A stretch of DNA of 64,000 nt from Bryum argenteum. Taxonomy: Eukaryota > Streptophyta > Bryopsida > Bryales > Bryaceae. Within the stretch, counting starts at the first letter, position 1, and each line of letters opens with the position of its first letter. The notes beneath the pieces were generated by a model. The model was not told the DNA's origin. It worked only from the letters and a program-made list of their open reading frames with translations, and did no database searches. Both the position numbers and the translations under genes were made by a program. The stretch lies in the NCBI GenBank assembly GCA_037043015.1, contig CM073321.1, forward strand, positions 43,668,420 to 43,732,419, given 5' to 3'. Positions 23,067 through 34,443 of this stretch are shown here, in pieces.

Positions 23067-23715
23067 TGAATAGAAGACCTTGAAAGACTCTAAGGTTTCC
23101 AGCAAAAACGAGTACATTGACTAGCAACAACTCTCATATAGTGGAGATTAATACATATAGTTGGCTTTGTCTGATTGACAGTAATATCCAGTTGTTCAAA
23201 ATAAGTCAGCCGACCTGTGCCTGGTCAGCGACACGTCGGATGTCTAAAATGAATCTAAAACTCTAATCTTGCCAAATACATATCCGACCCGCTGACCCTT
23301 CTCGGTATCGACTACCAGGTCTATACATGTCAGGTATAGACAAGACTAAAAATAGCTTAGCAAATATGCTACGAATATTCTGCTAACATTACCCCCTTTT
23401 TAAGCCAAGTACACCCATGTAGACTTGTAGCCTAAAGCGATGGGTGATCAGATGAGGTTGGGTCGTAAAAGAACCTGATTAGACGTCGATGTGGTAGCTT
23501 GGTCAGGGTGGAGTTGTTATAGGTGCGGCTGTCCGTCGCATCCGGGTCGCGACGTGCTTGTCGGACAGCCAAGGTTCGTAAAGATGGCCGAGCCTTAAGG
23601 AACGTCGTAGAAGACATTGGTTTCGTGGTTTGAGCTGGAAAACGGTTCGTCCGTGCAATCGACTCCTGCAAGGGAAGGTTGAGTGGAGAAGAGGAGACGT
23701 GTGGCGTTCAGTCAT
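23060..23715 (-). mobile_element. Fragment of the gypsy element: partial LTR plus 3' internal end
   Basis: From about 23060 the sequence follows 30410-31040 almost phrase by phrase: an LTR part ending CTGCTAACA near 23393, a polypyrimidine tract (ACCCCCTTTTTAAGCC), and then the 3' end of the internal region (CAATCGACTCCTGCAAGG). The start of the LTR is missing and the internal part stops near 23715. It is diverged from the long element, so it is an independent older insertion. Confidence 0.75.
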
Positions 23716-26700
23716 ATGCCTCGGCTAAACCCGTGAAGACTACTGGGGTGATGTCGGATAAGAAGGACGCTTGCGGGGTGCGTGTGGTAAGGATTTTGCA
23801 CTTCTACAAATTTCTTACAGTATAGTGTGGTTTATTTACAGAAAAGCAAAGTAGTGTGTTGTGTTGTATCTAAGGTTACATGTTAAGTTGTAAATATATA
23901 TATACAATAGTATAAACTCACCCAGAGCTCGTCTAGTGATTTTCACTCTAAAACCCAGCGATTACTCAATTTGGATTATCGTCCTTTACCAATGCTCTAA
24001 TTCTAGACAAAATGGAGTCTCAATCCTATCTAGTATTCTAGGGGTGGTCAATAGTTCTGGTCAAAAGTTCAAGTTAAGTCAATAGACCCCAATGCAGACT
24101 ATCACCTAATTAAAATGCCAATGTGATATGCATAGATAGTACATATAAGAATTGGTCAATAGGTCCAGTCCAAGTATAAATATACGAATCTATATACGCA
24201 ATGCCTAGCGTGCTGTGTGTCAATAGGTCCAAATGTAGAGCATGAGTAGAGTCTACATGCACCTCTCCGATACGCTCAGGTCAATAGGTCCTTACTCATG
24301 CATGATGGATGCAATTATGCCATTTACATAAACAAACTCTACTTAATGTCTTATTCTCACAATTTGTACAAACACTCAATAATATCAAAATTAAGAATGT
24401 CAAACCCAAGCCCAAAGACTTACAGCAAACTTATGTCAATAGGTCTCAACTCAATTGAGCTTTAGTATTAAGTATTCAAAATCTTTTAAATATATCAATT
24501 TACTATTTCACAAACCAATGCCAAACTCAAACACTAATTCAAATATTTTCCTTTGGGTTTCAAACAAACTTATTTAATTGACTTTTCAAAATTTAATAGT
24601 TCAATTTAAAGTAAAAAATTGTAATTTCTAACCATAGGGTCTTGTTTAGAGCAGTTGAACAATTAGTTTGTATATTAAATTTTGCAATTTTTGACCGTGC
24701 GGATTCCAATTTATACTCAATCAAAGTATGGATATAATTGGAAATTGAATTCAAACCAGCAGTCCCATTACCGCGCTATTCAGTCCCTGTATCCGTGCTG
24801 TTTCCTATGGCCGTGTGCTACAAACCTAAAGCCGTGCACATGGGCACCCTGCGGCCGTCCGTTTTCCGGCTACAGAACTTCAATGATCAATAGTTATCAG
24901 AGGTTTGATCTAATTCCTCTAATGCAGTCTACAATGCAACACTCGCTCAAGCACTTTAGAGATTCAATTTACAACTTCATAGTATCATAGTTCTCAGATG
25001 AAACCAGGAGGATGCAATGCAGTTGAGCTATACAGCTTATTCATAACACAAATTTACATCATAGTTATTTTAATTTACGGACAACCTGCAGAACTTCTTC
25101 GATCAGTCTCCTCTAGTAATCAGGAACGCCACAGTCGGTGCTCGCTCCAGCTCCCCTTAACACCCTCCATCAGCCTGCAACTCCTTCCATCGATCACTCC
25201 ACTGACACGGCTGATCACTCCAAGTAATTCAAATCTATCCACGTTTATACTTCAATCACAACGAGCATGAATCACTGAAGGAGCTCATTCATCAAACCGG
25301 GTATGCTGTAATTTCTCGATTGAACCCACAATCTGAGAGCTTCAATCCAAGCTGAAGTGTGGTCCTCTCCTTGCAGATAGCCTCTGGAATTCCTAAAACT
25401 GCAGTTGGGTGGGATTGTGCATCGTCCTCATCGTCACAACAAACCTCGTTTTAGAATCATCTGTGTCCGTTTTTCTTCTCGTCAATCTCCGACATTCTTC
25501 ACTGGTATTCTATGAGCCTGGATCGCTTTAAATGACCCTCAAATATAGGACCAGTAAGTTGACAGCTCTTCCTTCCTCGGTTCGCTCTCACCACAAAGAG
25601 CGAAGGATGTCTCAGCCAAGAGCAGACGAAGTTGCTTCCTGACGTCCATGATGAGCTCTCACGCACACAGGGATATCGAATCCCAGATCATTAACAGTAG
25701 TCTCCTTACGAAAGTTCAGTGGACACCCAGCCCTCTTCATCGGCAGGTTCCTGCCAGAGCCCGCTCGCTCGTCTCCACCGTCGTTCACTGCAGACTGCAG
25801 CTTCGTCGTCGAAGAATCAGCTTTTGCTCCGGCGCTTTCACAAACTCTCACAGACCGGGCGCAACACCCTCACAACTACTCAATTCGACGTCGATAACTT
25901 CAGATTGAATTCCTCATGACCTCCATAGAGGTTCGTGAGATTCTTGACCTAGTCCTCACCAAGAAGTATCTGCTCACCATGCTTCTACAGTCCGATCCTC
26001 AACGCCAATTTCTTCTGATCGCACTCTTCCTCGTTACTATTTGCGCTTAGCAATCCTCAAATTTCTGAACTACTATCATCGTTTGTACCAAAGCCTTCAC
26101 CGATTCACTTCAGCTCCGTCTTCACTCCCTAAATTTCTCCACTCATGATACAATCTGTGATCGCTTGCACAAAAGATTCACTCAGCAAATACACGAATAC
26201 AAGTGACATTCTACTGGAAAGATAATCCTAATCACTCAAATTTCAGAAACATACATGAAAACATCAAGGTACGCAATGAAACAATCACACAATATATTAA
26301 CTTGAGAGCTATAATCACATACATGAAAACATCAAGGTACGCAATGAGTCACTTTGAAAAATAAGAGAGTGTTAATCTATATTTTCTTTCTCATCCGTCC
26401 TTTAGATTGGAAGAAAAATGTTCTCAAAGTGACAACAAGCTTGAAACTTACTCATAGAAGGGTGCGTAGTTGGTATTTAAAGTAAGTAGCACATGACGTC
26501 TTGTTGAGTCAAAGGCAGATTTGTGGGGAGGCACGACTCCAGGTTTCAAGGCGCAATATCTAGATTCATACAACACTAGGTGAATAAGTTTCATAAGAAA
26601 GTGGCTCTTGTTGAAGCACAGAGATGTCAACCACGAATCAAAATTTCGGAGTTTCTAACAATTAAGATCACTATTTCACAATCAGGCTGAAGGGGTGGAG

Positions 26701-27700
26701 CACCTCGGAATGAGGTTAGACATTACTAAATCTGCCACCACAACCTCGCCATGTTCGGCCTGCTCTACCATCGCTTGAAATGAGTTCGAAATTACAAAAA
26801 ATAGTATTTGATGATTTATGAAAGAGTTTGAAATTACAAATGACCTAGTTTAGTGTCAAGCTTATGACATTATAACGCGTCACAATTGACAGAATTCCGC
26901 GTCATAGATAACATTATTCTGTTTCACAACTCACAAGTGACTTATAAACACCTCTCGAATGACATAAGCAACTATATTTTTATTGTCTTGAAAATTTTTA
27001 CGTGAATGACATTATGACATAAAGACGCGTTTCACATGACAGAACTCTTCATTTCTAATGGCATGAATTCTCTATGAGTTGACATAAGAGAGCATTTTCA
27101 TCGACATCGTTACAAATCCATCAAAGTTGACTCGACGTTGCTTTTCAATTGACACTCCAACGCGTTTCAAATGACGCATTGTGCACAACATGCAGTCAAC
27201 ACTTTTTAGAAATTCACACGAAAATGTAAATTTTAGAATTATTTTTAGATTTCCGCAGTAGTAGGGAAGAGGTACCTGATCACCATTGTATGATTTAACT
27301 GGCGCACACTTGTAGGGTCACCTACTTGAAATCACTTATGGTGGCTGGATTGCACTAGAGTGCAGGCAGCTTCCTTCCAAACAAGCAGGTTTCTTCTATC
27401 AAGTCGTTCGCTGCGCCAGCAGTGCGGAGAAGCCAGCGTCTTTGGTGATTGCAATCGATGGAGTCCGATTACCAGCCAAGGCAGCGTGATTGCCAACCAA
27501 GCTCAACCGACCAAGCTCGCATACTTGTAAGTCTGCGCTCAAACCGCATGTGCTCATCGTCCTTGGCTGACCTAATTTGTTCTTGCTGTGAATTTTATCT
27601 GAATTGTGGTACTATTTGATTACTTTGCAGTGCTAGTGGCATGAAAGGGTGAGGGGTGAGCTTTGCAATTGATTGCTCGTTGGGGAGATTTTAGGAATTT
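23716..27700. other. Gene-poor stretch with small repeats
   Basis: No frame here has protein motifs. Degenerate GTCAATAGGTCC words recur at about 24046, 24097, 24152, 24218, 24280 and 24434. A 31-bp direct repeat lies at 26249-26279 and 26317-26347. Words like ATGACA and ACGCGTTTC recur at 26860-27190 and again at 29130-29370. Confidence 0.5.
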
Positions 27701-27814
27701 GTCACCTTCAGAAGCGACGTTAGCCGTCATTGCTGACAGTTAGGTGGATGGCAATAATAGATTATCATTTTTTTTCCGGTAGAAACGCAGGGAGACGCGC
27801 GAGCTTCTCCAGCA

Positions 27815-30142
27815 ATGGCGGTCGGGGACGCACGCACGCAATCAAGTGCGGACAAACGACGTGTCGGTGCCGGCGATACTTGCAGCACTGCGTTTGTCAT
27901 CTTTCCGAGACAATTCGATGGAGGAGTACAGCGAGGAGGAGGGTCAGAAGGGGAAGTAGGCGCGTGGGAAGAAGCCGGGCAGTTTACTCAAACGTCGCGG
28001 AGAGAGTCAATTTCAAGAGCCACCCGTGACGGCAAAGTCCAGTGAGAGGGGTGAGGGGTTGTCCAGGCGCAAACCGGCCGGTGTGCTGAAGCAAAAAGGC
28101 GCTCCGTCTAGGACGTCGATGGAGTTGATCAAGGAGCTCACATCACCATGGCGCGGAGCTGCACAGACGGACACCTCCTCACAGTTAGGACGGTCCTCCG
28201 GCTCTCGGCCGCCACTTAACACACCTCGAGCAAGGATGCGGAGCTTGGGGTCAACACCTGCATTACGCTTGTTGAAATTGGAGGACTCGGCCAGTGAAGA
28301 TGACGAGGAGGACGATGAGGACGATGATCCGGAAGACATGGAGGCGGACGAGGAGGACGATGACTCGGAAGGGAAGGAACCGCTGCGCATAAAGGTGGAT
28401 TGCCATAGCGTATCTGTGGGAGCCCACGAGCCCGTTCTCTTCAGGGAGCTGCACAAGTTTGCACGGCAATTGGATCCAACAACGCGACCCAGCTGGCACG
28501 AGCAGGAGAAGGAAGCGAAGAGGGCGCTCATCCAACGATTGACTCGCAAATTTGATTTCTATGGAAGCACCAACAAACTCAGTGTGAAGCGGTTTGACAA
28601 GAAAATGTCGAGGTGTGTGACGCGGCTCAAGTATTAAATCAATAAGTTGATTGAGGAGGGAGCTGCAAAGCCAACCGACATCGCCGAGAGTTATTGGAAC
28701 AAATTGGTTGAGATGCAGGAAGATCCAACGTTGCAGGAAAGGTCGGAGATCATGTCAAGCATTTCGCTGGGGAGGCCATCCAAGACTGGTAACTCATGGA
28801 AACAATCCTTAAAGGCGGCCTCAACTCTGGTAAGTTCACTTAGTGACAATGCAGAAAGGTTAGAAATGTGTAGTACTTTGTGTAGTACTCCTGTAACGGC
28901 AATACTTTGTGAGCTCGAAGGGAGTTGTAACGGAATGTCCCAATTAGGTGCCATGACCGGCTTGTTGTTGTTTCTACAGAGCTGCAAAAGTAAGTTTGGG
29001 CTGTCGATTTGGTGAATTTTCTGCACCTTTTTGTAGAAGAATGGGCATGACAACGTTCTGTATATTTACTTTGATGTTGATGGGAGGCTGCTATAGGTTT
29101 TCATTAAGATTTCAGAAAACATGCTAGTGTATGACAGTACGTTCTGTATCGACATGAGATTGTGTTTATTTTGACCTTTCGGATATGTTATTTATGACTC
29201 ACGCATGTCAAGTTCCGTCACTACGCGTTTCGTATGACGTCTCATCATGTTTCTTACGACGCGCGCATGTGAAGTTGCATAGCTCAGCATTTTTTATGAC
29301 GTTAGATTGCGTTTCTTGCAAAAAATTGCGTTTCAGGTGATGTGAAACTGTGTTTCAACACATTACAAATGACATGCCTGTGTCACAAACTTGTGTTTGA
29401 ACCGGTTAAATGTTCGTACTAATTAACAAAGTTGGGGTGGGACAAATATGTTTTTCAGGCCAATAACTGACGATCAGTGGCGTATCTTAAAGTCTGTTGC
29501 ATGATCCACAAATGTGTTTTTCAGGCCAATGTGGATCATGCGACAGACTTTAAGATACAGTCAAAAGCCAACAACTGCGAAAGTTGCCATCAAGGTAAAG
29601 GCAACAAGGCAAGCGAAAATGGATGCCCGCATCTTGGCAATGAAGCGGAAGTCAGAAGCCCATGATGGTCTCCGGATGGAGCGGATTGAAGCGTTGTGTC
29701 CTGCTCAAGAGGAGAGGTTGAAGAAGGTGGAAAACAGGATTGAAGCGTTGTGTGCAGCTCAAGACGAAAGGATGAAGAAGGTGGAGGACATGCTGAGGGA
29801 GTTAATTGCTAAAAACATCAGGACCACAACTCCACCAACGAGTCTCCCCAAGAAAGAACGACATCGATCTCGTCCGAGGCGGATCTCTTCGCAGACACCA
29901 GAGGAAGAACTTGTATAGTCTCGAAAGCCCCTCGTGGACGTCAGAGAGCAGGCGCCAACGCTCCCCAACATAGCAGGAGAGGCAAAGACGTTCAGAGCAG
30001 TTCCCTCTCATGACAATATGGAGACGACGGACGCTGGCCGCGAAGCTTCTTCGAAGGACACGGCCGTGGACGCTTCTACAGAAGCAGATGATGGGTCTGC
30101 ACCCACGGAGACTCCAATGGAAGGGCCAGAGGAACACGAGGT
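27815..30142 (+). pseudogene. Unknown acidic/basic gene, broken and cut by an LTR
   Basis: The main exon (28026-28829) encodes an Arg/Ser-rich start, a long acidic run (EDDEEDDEDDDPED), then a conserved-looking region with WHEQEKEAKRALIQRL, KFDFYG, KKMSRCVTRLKY, and after an in-frame TAA at 28635-28637, INKLIEEGAAKPTDIAESYWNKLV and SISLGRPSKTGNSWKQ. A GTAAGT donor follows. A second part (about 29525-30142) has a coiled coil (MERIEALCPAQEERLKKVENR) and another in-frame TAG at 29916-29918. The YWNKL and GRPSKTGN words loosely recall TNP-type proteins of CACTA elements, but I cannot assign a family. The frame is interrupted at 30143 by the retrotransposon LTR. An upstream frame from 27815 may be an extra exon. 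Confidence 0.45.
29482..29558. repeat. Foldback repeat at a splice acceptor
   Basis: The 28 bases at 29482-29509 are the reverse complement of 29531-29558 with one mismatch. They are separated by 21 bases that repeat the preceding phrase TTTTTCAGGCCAAT. The second TTTTTCAG is the likely acceptor of the broken gene. Confidence 0.85.
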
Positions 30143-30734
30143 TGTTAAGGGGGTTTTCCTGGAAACACACCCTAACGAGTCTAAGTTAATTTCCTACTAG
30201 TCACAATAACGTCGGGTTCTCAAAACTGCGACTAGTGAGAAGGGAAGAGAGTTGAGTCTACCAACTAGTGAATATCTAGAGGGACCAGACAACTTTAGGT
30301 CGGGTCTGCTAAACACTAGAGAGAGAGAAAAAACACGATTCCCACAAACAGATCAGAGATCCTGCAAAACAGAAGTCGGCTAGTCTACTCAAACACGCAA
30401 CGAAAGAACAGAATAGAAGACTATGCAGAACTCCGAGGTTACTGGCAAAAGGGGATAGATTAACTAGCAACAACCCTCACGGAGAAGAGGGTGGTACATA
30501 TAGTCGGCTGGGTCTGACTGACTATCAGATCCAGCTCGTCATAACAGGACAACCGACCTGGCTGCTAAGTCAGCCATAAAGTCGGCTGTCCTAAACTCGT
30601 TTAGGACTCTAACTATGCCAAATAGATAACCGACTTGCTGACTCTACCGGGTATCGCCTGCCGGGTCTATACCTGCCGGGTAGAGACTAGACTAAAAATA
30701 GCCTAGCGAATATACTACGAATATTCCGTTAACA
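30143..30734 (-). repeat. 3' LTR of the gypsy element
   Basis: The LTR starts TGTTAAGG and ends CGTTAACA, giving TG-CA ends with a 6-bp inverted repeat (592 bp). It abuts the polypurine tract on one side and the broken unknown gene on the other. A related partial LTR lies at about 23060-23393. Confidence 0.85.
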
Positions 30735-30750
30735 TTGCCCCCCCTTTAAG
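30735..30750 (-). promoter_or_regulatory. Polypurine tract
   Basis: On the - strand the sequence reads TTAAAGGGGGGGCAA immediately before the LTR TG. This is the expected primer site for plus-strand DNA synthesis. Confidence 0.75.
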
Positions 30751-30777
30751 CCAAGTACACCCCTGTAGACTTGTAGC

Positions 30778-32235
30778 CTAAACCGGTGGGCGATCGGTAG
30801 AGGTCGGGCCGTAGAGTGACCTGACTAAACGTCGATGTGGCTGCTCAGACAGGTTGGAGATGTCTAAGGTCGGGCTGTCCATCGATGTAAGGTCGGTGCG
30901 GGCCTCCTGGACTGCCGAGGTTGGTGAAGATGGTGGAGCTTTGAGGAATGCCGTGGGTGGTGTTGGTGCTGGAACACGATTGACGTGTGCAGTCGACTCC
31001 TGCAAGGGGTATTTGAGCGGAGAAGGGGAGCGTGGCAGACCTCCTGTCGGGTGCCAACGTTCGACCTGGAGTGGCTGCAGTGGTGATGGCGGGCCTGTAG
31101 GTCGCCTGGGAATTCCACCTGTATCATCACGTACACCAGGGGTCCGGAGGTCGACTGGCGGGAAGTCGAGTGAATCGGTGCGGGTCGGAGGTGTCGATTG
31201 ACTCCAGACCCGATCTGGGGAGAGTCGGAAGGAAGGAAAGTCCTCCTGCGAAAACCGGGGCTGGACAAGTCGCGAAAACTGGGGATTTGGCCTCTGCCGA
31301 CCCGGGTCGACAAGCAGGGTCGCCTCGGTCGGGTTGATAAGTGCAGCTGGTGTGCGGTCATCCTGCAGCAACAGGCCGATCGGCTGTGGAGTCGGAGATA
31401 CCTGATCCGTCTGGGGAGGTTGTTGTTCACGAGGCGGATCCTGCTGGCCTTGGTCCCTGGTAGGTGGCTGCTCCTGTGGTCCTGCCGGGTCGGGTCCCTT
31501 GGTCTGCTGGTCGTCTGCGTCTTTTTCGTCGGGCTGTTCCGTGTGGCCTCCCGTGTCGTGCTTGTCATCGTCATCCTCGTCGTCGCGCTGCTGCATCCCT
31601 GGAGCTTGCTGATCGTCACCCGACGTCGGGCTGTCGGGTGGTGTCACCTCTCCCTCTGACAGCTGCTCGTCGCTGTCGGTCGGTAGGTTCTCCAACAACC
31701 GGGGGTCGAGTGGCTCGTCCTCCTCTTCTTCCTCGTCGAAGGCCGGTAGGATAATCTCCGGGTTGGTCTTCTGGATAGCGTCGAGTTGGCAACTGTACCG
31801 GGTCGACTGTCGCGTCTGGATGTCTAGCGCGTGGTTGAGGAGTTGAATCCTCTCTCTGAGCTGCGTACGAAGGGAGTGTTTGGACCTGCGCAAACGTGCC
31901 AACATACGGTCGCGTCTGTCGGAGTCGACCTGCCACTGCTTCGTGCGCTCCATCACCTTCTGGAGCTTGTGCTGAGCTTGTCGGCTGCGCTTGTCGGCAT
32001 CCCGGAACTCGTCCTTGAGTTTGATATGCTCGTTGCGGAGGGTAGTATGTGCCTGGTCAATATGTTGTAGCTGCGTCCTGACCTCCTCCAAAAGACCAGC
32101 ATTGGTCTGATTCGTCTCCTGTAAACGCTGATTAGCTGCAAAACTCTCCTGCAACTTCCTCTCCAGGTCTGCCGCTTGTTGTCGGGTCTCCGTGAATCGC
32201 TTGACGGTAGGGTCGTCGCAGACGTATCTCGGCAA
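30778..32235 (-). CDS. Gypsy element extra ORF: coiled-coil and Pro-rich protein
   Basis: The frame of about 485 codons lies downstream of integrase in element sense. Residues 20-135 form a coiled coil (QEQ/NLRNEHIKLKDEF, RSRQAQHKLQKVMERT). An acidic Asp/Glu/Gln-rich part follows (FDEEEEEDEPLDPRLLE), then a Pro/Thr-rich tail. No enzymatic motif was seen. It overlaps the end of the next ORF upstream (32132-32782) in another frame, so the two may have been one gene. This is the position of env-like ORFs in Athila-type elements, but no signal peptide or membrane segment is visible. Confidence 0.5.
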   Translation of the reverse strand: MPRYVCDDPTVKRFTETRQQAADLERKLQESFAANQRLQETNQTNAGLLEEVRTQLQHIDQAHTTLRNEHIKLKDEFRDADKRSRQAQHKLQKVMERTKQWQVDSDRRDRMLARLRRSKHSLRTQLRERIQLLNHALDIQTRQSTRYSCQLDAIQKTNPEIILPAFDEEEEEDEPLDPRLLENLPTDSDEQLSEGEVTPPDSPTSGDDQQAPGMQQRDDEDDDDKHDTGGHTEQPDEKDADDQQTKGPDPAGPQEQPPTRDQGQQDPPREQQPPQTDQVSPTPQPIGLLLQDDRTPAALINPTEATLLVDPGRQRPNPQFSRLVQPRFSQEDFPSFRLSPDRVWSQSTPPTRTDSLDFPPVDLRTPGVRDDTGGIPRRPTGPPSPLQPLQVERWHPTGGLPRSPSPLKYPLQESTAHVNRVPAPTPPTAFLKAPPSSPTSAVQEARTDLTSMDSPTLDISNLSEQPHRRLVRSLYGPTSTDRPPV

Positions 32236-32782
32236 GGTCGGACGCTAAACGTTGGCGCTCCAGCTGGGTGTTGTCGAGTTCCACCCGTAAGGCCTCTTGA
32301 CTCCGCAGAGTCTCCTGGAGGTACAGGGAGAGGGCGACCTCATGGGCCTCAGCATCGGCAAGGTGCTGTCGGAGTGCACCGATGCTGACCTGGAATCCCT
32401 CTACGTGTGTGGCATACCGACCCTGGGCTGGACCGGTTGCCTGCGGTCGGGTGTATGTCGGGCGCGGAGAGATCACCTGTGGGGACCTAAATTCTAGAAT
32501 GGAGGGGTCGACCTGGTCTGGACTTAGTTCCATAGGAACCGTGTCGGCTACTGGGGAGCGAACAGGACTGAGCAGAGTATGCTCACTGCGAGACTTGCCT
32601 GGGGTCGACTGGGTGTCGTTGTCGGCCGGCGTGAACGGGAGCTCCTCGTCGGAAGAGTCCGTCACCAGCAACGTCCTCCACCTCTTGGTTTGCCCGAGCG
32701 TGTCCTTCTTGGGTGTGTCGTGGCCTCGCTTCTCAGTGGCAGTCGCTCGTGTCTCCATGAGTCGAGGTGTCGACTGGTCCAC
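32132..32782 (-). CDS. Gypsy element extra ORF: charged linker protein
   Basis: The frame starts MDQSTPRLMETRATATEKRG, continues Ser/Thr-rich with TDSSDEELPF, and ends in a Gln/Leu-rich coiled coil (AHEVALSLYLQETL, QRLASDLAEIRL). I do not recognise a domain. The coiled coil seems to continue in the next frame (30778-32235), which suggests a frameshift near 32200. Confidence 0.45.
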   Translation of the reverse strand: MDQSTPRLMETRATATEKRGHDTPKKDTLGQTKRWRTLLVTDSSDEELPFTPADNDTQSTPGKSRSEHTLLSPVRSPVADTVPMELSPDQVDPSILEFRSPQVISPRPTYTRPQATGPAQGRYATHVEGFQVSIGALRQHLADAEAHEVALSLYLQETLRSQEALRVELDNTQLERQRLASDLAEIRLRRPYRQAIHGDPTTSGRPGEEVAGEFCS

Positions 32783-32853
32783 GGCTCGACGGTGGCGAGT
32801 TCTGCGTGTCGGGATCTGACCGGATGGAGGGTCGACAAGGGATGACAGGTCGA

Positions 32854-34359
32854 TTACCGGAGGTGGGTTGCTGGAACCTGCATTGTCTTGGCGGTTGACG
32901 ATAACGGCCGGTGCTGGTCGGTAGTCGCCATGGCTCTATGAGGATGATGCCTCCTGCGTGCTGGGGTCGACCGCCTCTGGTCGGGTCTGGGGGTCATGCC
33001 TAATCCACCATTGGCCAGTAGGTAGTCGGGGCCCTTAAATTTGTTCCTGGTGTTCTCCTCCAGCCTCTTGCGCTCTGCCACCTGCTGCTCTGCTTCAGTG
33101 GTCGGTTGTGCGCCTTCTTCAGTTGATGAAAAGAAAGCCTCCAGCAATTTGTCGAGTACCTCTGCCGACGGGCACTGCAGGGTTTTCGTGCGCTGGATTG
33201 CCTCGACGTCGATGATAAGCGACTCGAGCATCCATTGCGCCCAGTTCCACGACCCGTCGCCGGAGGTGGCGAGTGTCTCTGCGGTTGCCAAAACCGCAAA
33301 TGTTTCGTTGCTGACGTAAGTCATCCTGCGCTTGAAACTAAGGCCCAGGATCATACCTCTCAAACGTGGTCGGAACCTAAGGTGGCACTTGGAGATGGTA
33401 TAGCCCTCGTCGGACTTTGCTTCCGGCACGCGATACGTCTGCAGCAAGGTCTGATAGTCGACTGGTTGGTTGGCCTCTACGAGGGGCTCCATGGTCGTGC
33501 CGGTCGGTAGCTTCAAAAGCCGCTGGATCAGCTCCACGTCAATTTGGACCAGCCGACCTCGAACCCTGGCCGTGATCGCCGTCTTGTCGTCAATGTCGGC
33601 TGCGTTCACAAACTCTTCTACCAACTCCATCCTGGGTGCGGCCATTGGGTTCGCCCAGTTCTGCATCAGGAACGGGAGAAGGCCGAGTTGGGTGACGAAC
33701 TGCAGTTCCGCCTCATTGCTGTGTGCGAACGCTCGCCACTCCACCAACTTTGTCATGCGCACGAAGGACAGAACCTTGTACCGACCGTCTGCCGTCCGCA
33801 TAGGTTCGGGCTGGTTCACCCGACGTTGCTGGCGAATCACACGGCTGTCGGGGGCGGTCGACTTTCCACGCGCCATCGAAGAATCGGTTGCGTATCTGTG
33901 TGCGGAAGGACTCGCCATGCAGAAAAGAGGGGGCGACATTGTTACCAGAATGTGAACGGGGTCGGTATCACTAAAAGTGCGCCGCCGCTGTGGTGAATCT
34001 GCGGCACGGTCGACCGGGGACGATGCTGGCGGGTGTCGGTAGGGTTTGCAGGAACCCTGTCTGCGCCTCTCTGCTGGCTTCGGCGAAGCGACAATCGGTC
34101 CCGGCTGCAAAACGTCGGTGCAGTAAAACTGCGCTCGGCTGCTCTGCTCCTCCTCTGAAACCCTAAAAAACGCTGCCGGCAAAAAGACCGCGGCGCTTTT
34201 CGGACAGGTGGTCGGAATCGCGTCCTCCGTGCTGGATGGTGGCTGCTGTTGGCCATCGGCACGGCGCAAACTCCCGCGAGCTGATCCCTCCGTGCTACCA
34301 ATCGGGGCTCGCTGCTGCGGGCAAATGTCGGTTGCGCGAAACCCTCGGCTGCGCGTCAC
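32854..34359 (-). CDS. Gypsy element extra ORF: plant-transposon-protein-like
   Basis: This 501-codon frame follows integrase in element sense. Residues of about 200-400 include RVRGRLVQIDVELIQRLLKLP, ISKCHLRFRPRLRGMILG and WNWAQWMLESLIIDVEAIQ. The first phrase recalls the 'putative plant transposon protein' region (V-G-x-V-x-x-x-x-x-x-I-x-x-L), usually found in gag-side or extra ORFs of plant gypsy elements. The function is unknown. The N-terminal 160 residues are Pro/Arg-rich and may not be coding; MARGKSTAPDSRV is a plausible internal start. Confidence 0.5.
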   Translation of the reverse strand: MTRSRGFRATDICPQQRAPIGSTEGSARGSLRRADGQQQPPSSTEDAIPTTCPKSAAVFLPAAFFRVSEEEQSSRAQFYCTDVLQPGPIVASPKPAERRRQGSCKPYRHPPASSPVDRAADSPQRRRTFSDTDPVHILVTMSPPLFCMASPSAHRYATDSSMARGKSTAPDSRVIRQQRRVNQPEPMRTADGRYKVLSFVRMTKLVEWRAFAHSNEAELQFVTQLGLLPFLMQNWANPMAAPRMELVEEFVNAADIDDKTAITARVRGRLVQIDVELIQRLLKLPTGTTMEPLVEANQPVDYQTLLQTYRVPEAKSDEGYTISKCHLRFRPRLRGMILGLSFKRRMTYVSNETFAVLATAETLATSGDGSWNWAQWMLESLIIDVEAIQRTKTLQCPSAEVLDKLLEAFFSSTEEGAQPTTEAEQQVAERKRLEENTRNKFKGPDYLLANGGLGMTPRPDQRRSTPARRRHHPHRAMATTDQHRPLSSTAKTMQVPATHLR

Positions 34360-34443
34360 CCGTCCACTTTGCTCCGGCCGACCCAGGTAGGGTTTGCGCC
34401 GGCAACTCCTTCTTCTTCCCGTTGCTCCTGCGTGCCGAAGCTG

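Noticed and set aside
26860-29370. ATGACA/ACGCGTTTC words as terminal repeats of a transposon around the gene at 27.8-30.1 kb
   Set aside because: Both groups are in the same orientation and no matching termini or target duplications were found.
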